Below, one piece after another: positions 1 to 5,221 of a stretch of 11,849 bases of DNA. Under the pieces are notes generated by a model. It was not told the origin of the DNA. It did not search any database and saw nothing but the letters and a program-made list of their open reading frames with translations. The first letter of the stretch is position 1. The number at the start of each line of letters is the position of its first letter. The position numbers and the translations under genes were made by a program. The stretch is from contig CAITAM010000001.1 in assembly GCA_903890265.1 (NCBI GenBank), forward strand, positions 1 through 11,849. Direction: 5' to 3'. The DNA comes from an uncultured Pseudomonadota bacterium. Lineage in GTDB: Bacteria; Pseudomonadota; Gammaproteobacteria; Steroidobacterales; Steroidobacteraceae.

Positions 1-783
1 CTGAAGCCGTTCTACGAGCCCGGTCGGGTCGAGTTCGCCGCGATCTTCAGTGCAACCTCGATCTCGATCATGTCGTTCCTCGGCTTCGACGCGGTCTCGA
101 CGCTGGCCGAGGAAGTGCGCGACGGCAGCCGCCGGGTCATGGGTCGGGCGATCATCGCGGTGCTGGTGATCTCGGCCAGCTTCTTCGTCCTGGTCGCTTG
201 GGTCTGTGGCAACGTGCTGCCTGGTGTGACGATCACGGATCCCGCCACCGCGTCGTATGCCATGACCGAGTACGCCGCCGGCAAATGGGCGTCCGTGTCG
301 CTCGCCTGGTGCTACGCGATCATCGTCGGCGTGTCGAACGCGCTGCCCATGCAGGTGGGCGTCGCGCGGGTGCTCTTTGCGATGGGCCGCGACCGGCAGC
401 TGCCGCACGCGCTCGCGCGCGTCCATCCGGTGCACGGCACGCCCTACGTCAGCATGCTGGTCACGACGGCGCTGTCGCTTGCCGTGGCCCTCCTGATGAA
501 GGACCGCATGGACGACCTCGCCTCCATCGTCAACTTCGGCGCGCTGGCGGGCTTTCTGCTGCTGCACCTGTCGGTGCTGAACCTGTACGCGCGGCGCGGC
601 CGCTCGACCGCCTGGTTCGCGCACTGGGTCACCCCGGTGCTCGGCATCGTCGTGGTGCTCGCCGTGTTTTCCGGCATGAGCGGTCCCGCCTGGACGGTGG
701 GACTCGTCTGGCTTGCCGTGGGCCTCGTCTACGGCGCGCTGCTCGCGCGCCTGCGGCGCACCACGCTCAACGTCCCGCTCTGA
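1..783 (+). CDS. APC family amino acid/polyamine permease (C-terminal part, 5' truncated by window)
   Basis: Inner-membrane secondary transporter of the amino acid-polyamine-organocation superfamily, expected to import an amino acid or amine. The reading frame is open from the first base, and 260 residues precede a TGA stop. The beginning of the gene, probably about 200 residues, lies outside the window. The SFLGFDAVSTLAEEV stretch (visible residues 25-39) is the conserved APC helix-6 signature with its GFD turn. RVLFAMGRDRQLP (123-135) is the conserved loop after helix 8. Hydrophobic segments lie near visible residues 12-30, 50-70, 97-117, 147-162, 172-190, 207-224 and 228-246, and a short basic tail ends the protein. 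It converges on a deacetylase gene 26 bp away and sits at the edge of a likely amine-utilisation locus, which suggests an amine or polyamine substrate. The family call is firm; the substrate is inference. Confidence 0.87.
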   Translation: MKPFYEPGRVEFAAIFSATSISIMSFLGFDAVSTLAEEVRDGSRRVMGRAIIAVLVISASFFVLVAWVCGNVLPGVTITDPATASYAMTEYAAGKWASVSLAWCYAIIVGVSNALPMQVGVARVLFAMGRDRQLPHALARVHPVHGTPYVSMLVTTALSLAVALLMKDRMDDLASIVNFGALAGFLLLHLSVLNLYARRGRSTAWFAHWVTPVLGIVVVLAVFSGMSGPAWTVGLVWLAVGLVYGALLARLRRTTLNVPL

Positions 784-812
784 GGGCGCGCCGGCTGCGC
801 GCCATGCCCTCA
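781..812. terminator. Probable bidirectional terminator hairpin spanning both stop codons
   Basis: Between the convergent permease and deacetylase genes, GGCGCGC (785-791) pairs perfectly with GCGCGCC (797-803) across a 5-nt loop. TGAG (781-784) pairs with CTCA (809-812) below a 5-nt bulge. An alternative fold pairs TGAGGGC (781-787) with GCCCTCA (806-812). The structure includes the stop codons of both genes. There is no T-run on either side, so intrinsic termination is only probable; it may instead protect 3' ends. Confidence 0.45.
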
Positions 813-1919
813 GCCCGCCGGTACGCGCGGCACGAGGGCGGCGGCCTGGTCGATGACCGCGGCCTGGTGCGGCAGCAGGTCGTGGCCGGCCATCAGGCGG
901 AATTCCTCGAGGTAGGGATCGACGACCGGTGAGCGGTGTCCGGAGAGTTCCTCGATGACGGCGAGCCCGCAGAAGGGCACGTAGGCATTCGAGTAGCCGC
1001 CCTCGTGGGTGGCCACGATGCGGCCGTGACAGACCTCGTCGGCAACCGCCATCACGCGCCGGGTCAGTTCGCGGTAGGTGTCGCTGGTGCAGAGCATCCG
1101 GCCGATCGGGTCGATGATCGAGGCGTCGAGGCCGCAGGCGATGACGATGAGCTCGGGCCGGAAGCGGCGCAGGGCGGGCAGCACGACCCGGTCGAAGGTA
1201 TCGAGGTACGCGCCGTGCCCGGAGCCCGCCGGCAGCGGGATGTTGATGTTCGCGCCGAGCCCGGCGCCGGTGCCGTTGACCGCGAGTGAACCGGCGTCGA
1301 CCGGGTAGTTCTGGTCCTGGTGGACGGAAATGGTCAGAACCGACGGATCGTCGATGAAGGCGGACTCGGTGCCATTGCCGTGGTGCACGTCCCAGTCCAC
1401 GACCGCCACCCGCGCGAGCCCGTGCCGCAGCCGGGCCTGCTTCACGACGAGCACGGCGTTGCCGAACAGGCAGTAGCCGCGACCGGTATCGGCCTCGGCA
1501 TGGTGCCCCGGCGGGCGGACGAGCGCGTAGGCGTTGCGCACCTGTCCGCCGAGCACGGCCTCGCTCGCGGCGAGACAGCCGCCGGCCGACAGCAGGGCGA
1601 TCTCGTAGCTGCCGTGGCCGACGGTCGCGCTGTCACCCGCTTCGCCGCCAACGCCCGCGGAGAGGGTCTTGACCCGCTCGATGTAGCCGGGCGTGTGGAA
1701 GGACAGCAGTTCGTCCATCGTCGCCGGGCGCGGTGCGATGCGCGTCAGGTGCTCGAGCTGTCCCGCGACTTCGAGCAGCGCGAGCAGGCGCCGCTTGGTG
1801 TCCGGGTCTTCCGGGTGCCGGTCCGGCTGGACGTAGATGCTCGAGGTCGAGAAGCCGGCACCGCGCCCCGGGTCATGCCAGAAGTAACGTTCGTGGGCGA
1901 CAAGGCCGGTCGGCAGCAT
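810..1919 (-). CDS. Histone deacetylase-like / acetylpolyamine amidohydrolase family enzyme
   Basis: Zinc-dependent deacetylase of the arginase/deacetylase fold, 369 residues, cytoplasmic (no signal peptide). In bacteria this family removes acetyl groups from polyamines or other acylated amines. RPPGHHAE carries the paired active-site histidines H139 and H140. VVDWDVHHGNG supplies zinc ligands D177 and H179, and ACGLDAS supplies D265. EGGYS supplies the transition-state tyrosine Y309. From memory, the sequence resembles the class II-like HDAH of Bordetella/Alcaligenes strain FB188 along most of its length, including PDTKRR near 39-44 and PFCGLAVIEEL near the C-terminus. The ATG has a GGAG site (1926-1929 on the plus strand) six bases upstream. 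It is the last gene of a three-gene minus-strand operon, 20 bp after an SDR gene. All key residues are present; the physiological substrate is unproven. An acetylated polyamine fits the context. Confidence 0.93.
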   Translation of the reverse strand: MLPTGLVAHERYFWHDPGRGAGFSTSSIYVQPDRHPEDPDTKRRLLALLEVAGQLEHLTRIAPRPATMDELLSFHTPGYIERVKTLSAGVGGEAGDSATVGHGSYEIALLSAGGCLAASEAVLGGQVRNAYALVRPPGHHAEADTGRGYCLFGNAVLVVKQARLRHGLARVAVVDWDVHHGNGTESAFIDDPSVLTISVHQDQNYPVDAGSLAVNGTGAGLGANINIPLPAGSGHGAYLDTFDRVVLPALRRFRPELIVIACGLDASIIDPIGRMLCTSDTYRELTRRVMAVADEVCHGRIVATHEGGYSNAYVPFCGLAVIEELSGHRSPVVDPYLEEFRLMAGHDLLPHQAAVIDQAAALVPRVPAG

Positions 1920-1939
1920 GGCGGTCTCCGTGGCAGCAG

Positions 1940-2725
1940 TCAGTAGCCTGCCGTCAGGCCGAAATCGATCGGCAGGGCGGCACCGGTGATCGGCTGCGCG
2001 GCGGGCGAGGCGAGATAGTAGACGAGTTCGGCGATTTCGTCGGCGCGCGCGAAGCGGGCCCGGGCCCGCTGCGGGTAACGCGCGAGGAGGGCGGCCTTGT
2101 ACGCCTCCGGATCGCCGTTGCCGTAGGTGCCGGCCTGGAAATCAATCATCGGCGTCGCCACGTCGCACGGGCAGACCGCGTTGACGCGCACGCCCTGCGG
2201 CGCAAGCTCGAGCGCGAGCGCCTTGGTCAGGAGCACGAGGCCTCCTTTGCTCGCCGAATAGATCGCGGCCCCCGCGTTGCCGACGAGGCCGGCGTCCGAG
2301 GCAATGTTGATGATCGAGCCGCCGCTGCGGACGAGTGCCGGTATGGCGTGGCGGCAGACGAAGAACGGGCCCTTGAGATTGACGCCGAGCGTGACGTCCC
2401 ACTCCGACTCGACGGCCTCGGCCGATGGGCCCTCGACCCAGACGCCCGCGCTGTTGACGACGACGTCGAGGCCACCGCCGGCGTCGATCGCGGCGGCCAC
2501 GAGGCCGGCGCAGGCGGTCACGTTCGTCACGTCCGCGACGACGCCGAAGGCGTGCGCGGCGCGCCCGCCGAGCGCCTCGACGGTGGCCGCGAGCCGGCTG
2601 GCATCGATGTCACCGAGCACGACCCGGTCACCGGCCGAGAGGAAGCGCCGCGCAATGGCCTGGCCCATGCCGCTGGCCGCCCCCGTGACGAGCACGGTGC
2701 GACGCGCGTGTTCAGTGTCCGTCAC
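1940..2725 (-). CDS. SDR family NAD(P)-dependent oxidoreductase (probably NAD-linked)
   Basis: Classical short-chain dehydrogenase/reductase, 261 residues, one Rossmann domain, cytoplasmic. The dinucleotide motif TGAASGMG lies at 14-21. An aspartate at the end of the second strand (D39) favours NAD(H). NSAG is at 91-94. The complete catalytic tetrad is N116, S143, Y156 and K160 (YSASK). The C-terminal substrate region after VCPCDVATPM differs from the neighbouring SDR and should set specificity. The start is GTG at 2723-2725, inside the end of the upstream SDR gene (14 bp overlap), with a purine-rich AAAGGGG just before it. This indicates translational coupling. The deacetylase follows 20 bp downstream. 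The role is probably oxidation or reduction of an alcohol, aldehyde or keto intermediate of the locus; the substrate cannot be read from sequence. Confidence 0.92.
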   Translation of the reverse strand: MTDTEHARRTVLVTGAASGMGQAIARRFLSAGDRVVLGDIDASRLAATVEALGGRAAHAFGVVADVTNVTACAGLVAAAIDAGGGLDVVVNSAGVWVEGPSAEAVESEWDVTLGVNLKGPFFVCRHAIPALVRSGGSIINIASDAGLVGNAGAAIYSASKGGLVLLTKALALELAPQGVRVNAVCPCDVATPMIDFQAGTYGNGDPEAYKAALLARYPQRARARFARADEIAELVYYLASPAAQPITGAALPIDFGLTAGY

Positions 2726-3500
2726 GGTCGGCCCCTTTGCTTTCCTGGAGGATGTTGCCGCCGTCGATCACGAGCGTCTCGCCGTTGATGTAGCTCGCCT
2801 GGCGGGAGGCCAGGAACAGCACCGCGTGGGCGACTTCCTCCGGCGTGCCGGCCCGGCCCGGTGGCGTGTGGGCGGCGGCCACGAGCTCGGCCGGGGTCGA
2901 GGCGGCCGTGGCGATCCAGCCGGGGGCGACGGCGTTGACGGTGATGCCGTGGCGGGCCACCTCGAGCGCCAGGGAGCGGGTCAGTCCGACCATGCCGGCC
3001 TTGGCGGCGGAGTAGGCGGTCTCGCCGGGGTTCGAGACGTAGGGTCCCGTGACCGAGGCGACGTTGACGATGCGGCCGTAGCCGGCGGCGATCATGTCCG
3101 GCAGGAAGGCCCGCGTGGTCGTGAACGCGGTCTTCAGCGTCACGCTGATCATCCGGTCCCAGTCGGCCTCGTCGTAGTCGACGAAGAGTTTCTGCACGGC
3201 CGGCGCACCGGTCGAGCCCATGCCGGCGTTGTTGATGAGGACGGGCACGGGGCCGATCGCGGCGCGAAGTTCCTCGGCGGTCGACAGCCGCGTGAGGTCA
3301 CCGACGAAGGCCCCGACCGTGGCGCCGCGGTCGGCGAGTTCGCGGGCGCGGTCGTGGATGCGCGCCGTCGTGCTCGCGAGCGCGACCCGCTGGCCGCGCG
3401 CGGCGAGCTCGCACGCGATGGCGAAACCGATGCCGGTGGGCGAACCGGCGCCCGTGACGAGGGCATCGAAAGCCGCCGCCGGGGGCGATGGATTGGACAT
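2712..3500 (-). CDS. SDR family NAD(P)-dependent oxidoreductase (tetrad Asn replaced by Thr)
   Basis: Second short-chain dehydrogenase/reductase, 262 residues, first gene of the minus-strand operon. The nucleotide-binding loop is TGAGSPTGIG (16-25), two residues longer than the usual TGxxxGxG. The second strand ends in ASTTAR (42-47) with no acidic residue, which favours NADPH, unlike the partner SDR. NNAG is at 90-93, S149, and YSAAK gives Y163 and K167. The helix-4 position that is normally asparagine (SVNL type) reads SVTL here, so T121 takes its place. The C-terminal DGGN motif is typical of FabG-like members. The start ATG (3498-3500) lacks a clear Shine-Dalgarno site; the upstream leader reaches into the AT-rich shared control region. 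It is probably a reductase or dehydrogenase of the amine pathway; substrate unknown. Confidence 0.92.
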   Translation of the reverse strand: MSNPSPPAAAFDALVTGAGSPTGIGFAIACELAARGQRVALASTTARIHDRARELADRGATVGAFVGDLTRLSTAEELRAAIGPVPVLINNAGMGSTGAPAVQKLFVDYDEADWDRMISVTLKTAFTTTRAFLPDMIAAGYGRIVNVASVTGPYVSNPGETAYSAAKAGMVGLTRSLALEVARHGITVNAVAPGWIATAASTPAELVAAAHTPPGRAGTPEEVAHAVLFLASRQASYINGETLVIDGGNILQESKGADRDGH

Positions 3501-3621
3501 AAAACGGAGCCCCGGGCGCGGTCAGGACCGTGATGGTAACGCTGCCCGGCGGGCGGCGCGATTGCGGCCGACGGCCGTGGCCCCGCACGGAAGTCCTTGA
3601 TGCGCCAAGGTGGCCGGCGCC

Positions 3622-3658
3622 TTTTGCTGCTCCCGCACAAAAAACAGGTGCGGCAAAA
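3622..3658. repeat. Bulged inverted repeat, possible operator or leader hairpin
   Basis: CCGCAC (3633-3638) and GTGCGG (3648-3653) are perfect inverted arms around an A-rich 9-base centre. TTTTGC (3622-3627) and GCAAAA (3653-3658) form outer arms that share one base with the inner arm. The element lies in the shared control region, within the likely leader of the minus-strand operon. It could bind a dimeric regulator or fold as a leader hairpin; either is speculative. Confidence 0.3.
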
Positions 3659-3681
3659 TGAATCTAAGCGGTTGAAAAAAA

Positions 3682-3710
3682 TAGAAATATGGGCGCAAAG
3701 CTGCGATAAT
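3682..3710 (+). promoter_or_regulatory. Candidate sigma-70 promoter for aminotransferase-ligase operon
   Basis: TAGAAA (3682-3687, four of six matches to TTGACA) is followed after exactly 17 bases by GATAAT (3705-3710, five of six matches to TATAAT). It sits in the only AT-rich stretch of the window, about 65 bp upstream of the aminotransferase start. Transcription would begin near 3717. The spacing and -10 match are good; the -35 match is moderate. Confidence 0.4.
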
Positions 3711-3733
3711 CATGGACCGGTCGGCGGGCTCGT

Positions 3734-3747
3734 ATGACAACTGTCAT
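3734..3747. promoter_or_regulatory. Perfect palindromic operator candidate ATGACA-AC-TGTCAT
   Basis: Two six-base arms are perfectly inverted around a 2-base centre, the form expected for a dimeric repressor or activator site. It lies 17-31 bases downstream of the start point predicted for the plus-strand promoter and 30 bp before the aminotransferase start codon. A bound protein there would block transcription. Outer arms GGCGGG (3723-3728) and CCCGCC (3751-3756) enclose it almost symmetrically. As RNA it could also fold as a short stem. No regulator gene is visible in the window. Confidence 0.45.
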
Positions 3748-3776
3748 TGACCCGCCTTCGCGTCCTGTAGAGATTG

Positions 3777-5159
3777 ATGATGGCTCACGAGTCCGTGATC
3801 GGTGGCGTCGAGACCCACCGCATTGAGTCCCTGCATGCCCGTGAGGCGGCCCGCTACGCCGCCGCCCGCCCCAGAGCCGCCGCGCTCGCCGCGGCGGGCC
3901 ACCACGGCTACTACGCGGGCCTGCCGCTGCAGTGGATGCTCGACTGGCCGATGCCCTTCGCGATGGTCGTCGCGCACGCCTCGGGCGCGACCCTGACCGA
4001 CATCGACGGCCACACGCTGGCCGATTTCTGCCTCGGCGACACCGGCTCGATGTTCGGTCACTCGCCGCCGCCCGTGGTGCGGGCCATCACCGCCCAGGCG
4101 GCGCGCGGACTGACCTACATGCTGCCGACCGAGGACACGCTCGCGGTGGGCGAACTCCTCGTCGAGCGCTTCGGCCTGCCGCACTGGCAGATCGCCACGA
4201 CCGCGAGCGATGCCAACCGCTTCGCGCTGCGCCTCGCGCGTGCCGTCACCGGTCGCGACCAGGTCGTGGTCATGAACGGTTGCTACCACGGTGCCGTGGA
4301 CGACACGTTCGTCACGCTGAAAGACGGCAGGGCCGTGAACCGGCCGGGGCTGTTCGGCCAGGTGACCGACCTCACGGCCCACACCCGGGTCGTCGAGTTC
4401 AATGACCTCGCGGCGCTCGAGGCCGCGCTCGCGCCGGGCGACGTGGCCTGCGTCATCGCCGAGCCCGCCCTCACCAACTGCTGCATGGTGCTGCCGGAGC
4501 CGGGCTACCACGACGCGCTGCGACGCCTCACGCGGGCCACGGGCACCCTGCTCCTGATCGACGAGACCCACACCATTTCGACGGGCCCCGGCGGCTACAC
4601 CCGCCGCTTCGGCCTCGAGCCCGACTTCTTCGTCCTCGGCAAGCCGATCGCCGGTGGCATCCCGGCCTCGGTCTGGGGCTTCAGCGACGCGATCGCGGCC
4701 CGCTGGGACGAGCTTCGCGCGGCGAAGGATGCCGGTTACTCCGGCATCGGCACGACCCTGTCGGCGAACCCGCTCGCGCTCGCCGCGATGCGCGCCACGC
4801 TGAGCGAGGTCATGACCGAGGCTGCCTACGCGCACATGGAGCGGCTGGCGGGCCGGCTCTGCGACGGCCTCGGCGCCGCGATCCGCGCCGCCGGCCTGCC
4901 CTGGCACGCGCTGCGCTGCGGCGCGCGGGTCGAGTTCATCTGCGCACCCGGGCCGCTGCGCAACGGCAGCGAGGCGATGCATGCGCACGGCACCGCCCTT
5001 GAGCGCGCGATTCACCTTGGCCTCGTGAACCGCGGCTGCCTGATCGCGCCCTTCCACAACATGATGCTCGTCTGCCCCGCGACAACCGTGGCCGACGTCG
5101 ACCGGCTCGTCTCGGCCTTTGCCGGGCTCGCCCTTGAGCTCGCGGGCGACAGGCCATGA
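3777..5159 (+). CDS. Class III PLP-dependent aminotransferase, glutamate-1-semialdehyde aminomutase-like
   Basis: Fold-type I PLP enzyme of about 460 residues, cytoplasmic, of the group often annotated 'aspartate aminotransferase family protein'. It transfers an amino group between an amine or amino acid and a keto acid or aldehyde; the exact substrate is unknown. The phosphate-binding loop reads ATTASDAN (140-147), where omega-aminotransferases usually have SGTEA. NGCYHG (167-172) gives the ring-stacking Y170. AEP is at 228-230. IDETHT supplies D262, which contacts the pyridine nitrogen, and VLGKPIAGG supplies the Schiff-base lysine K289. Numbering uses the ATG at 3777; TTG 3774 and ATG 3780 are alternatives, and the upstream GTAGAGA is only a weak ribosome site. 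The ligase gene follows after 62 bp on the same strand. This pairing suggests amine catabolism by gamma-glutamylation, by analogy with PuuA/PuuE (inference). Confidence 0.92.
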   Translation: MMAHESVIGGVETHRIESLHAREAARYAAARPRAAALAAAGHHGYYAGLPLQWMLDWPMPFAMVVAHASGATLTDIDGHTLADFCLGDTGSMFGHSPPPVVRAITAQAARGLTYMLPTEDTLAVGELLVERFGLPHWQIATTASDANRFALRLARAVTGRDQVVVMNGCYHGAVDDTFVTLKDGRAVNRPGLFGQVTDLTAHTRVVEFNDLAALEAALAPGDVACVIAEPALTNCCMVLPEPGYHDALRRLTRATGTLLLIDETHTISTGPGGYTRRFGLEPDFFVLGKPIAGGIPASVWGFSDAIAARWDELRAAKDAGYSGIGTTLSANPLALAAMRATLSEVMTEAAYAHMERLAGRLCDGLGAAIRAAGLPWHALRCGARVEFICAPGPLRNGSEAMHAHGTALERAIHLGLVNRGCLIAPFHNMMLVCPATTVADVDRLVSAFAGLALELAGDRP

Positions 5160-5168
5160 ATTCGCCGC

Positions 5169-5195
5169 GCCGGCGACGGCACAGCCGTCGCCGGC
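5169..5195 (+). repeat. Perfect 12 bp intra-operon hairpin between aminotransferase and ligase genes
   Basis: GCCGGCGACGGC (5169-5180) and GCCGTCGCCGGC (5184-5195) are perfect inverted arms around the loop ACA. The stem is almost all G-C, so the RNA hairpin should be very stable. No T-run follows, and it lies 10 bases after the aminotransferase stop and 26 before the ligase start. It could be an attenuator, a stabiliser of the upstream message, or a mobile palindromic element. Confidence 0.6.
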
Positions 5196-5209
5196 CATGC
5201 GGTAACCCT

Positions 5210-5213
5210 GGAG
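5210..5213 (+). promoter_or_regulatory. Ribosome binding site deciding a TTG start
   Basis: GGAG within CTGGAGAG lies eight bases before TTG 5222. An in-frame TAA at 5216-5218 excludes any earlier start. The nearby ATG at 5226 is out of frame and soon meets a stop. The ligase therefore starts with TTG. Confidence 0.75.
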
Positions 5214-5221
5214 AGTAAATC

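Larger units (their letters stand above)
3501..3776. promoter_or_regulatory. Divergent intergenic control region between two operons
   Basis: This 276 bp gap separates the minus-strand SDR-SDR-deacetylase operon from the plus-strand aminotransferase-ligase operon. It must hold promoters for both. The half next to the SDR gene is GC-rich with no clear motif. The segment around 3655-3715 is sharply AT-rich and contains runs of A, unlike everything else in the window. I could not place a convincing minus-strand -35/-10 pair. Candidate plus-strand promoter and operator sites are listed separately. No open reading frame here looks real. Confidence 0.7.

Noticed and set aside
198..932. Plus-strand open frame overlapping the permease
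   Set aside because: It is in another frame of the permease, Arg/Ala-rich and without hydrophobic segments.
810..1919. A true histone deacetylase or acetoin-utilisation AcuC role
   Set aside because: No histone substrate is expected, and the sequence resembles HDAH/acetylpolyamine hydrolases; the setting with amine genes fits deacetylation of small amines better.
1733..3533. Two plus-strand open frames (1733-2788 and 2277-3533) across the SDR genes
   Set aside because: Both lie antisense to complete SDR genes, overlap each other and show only Arg/Ala/Gly-rich sequence.
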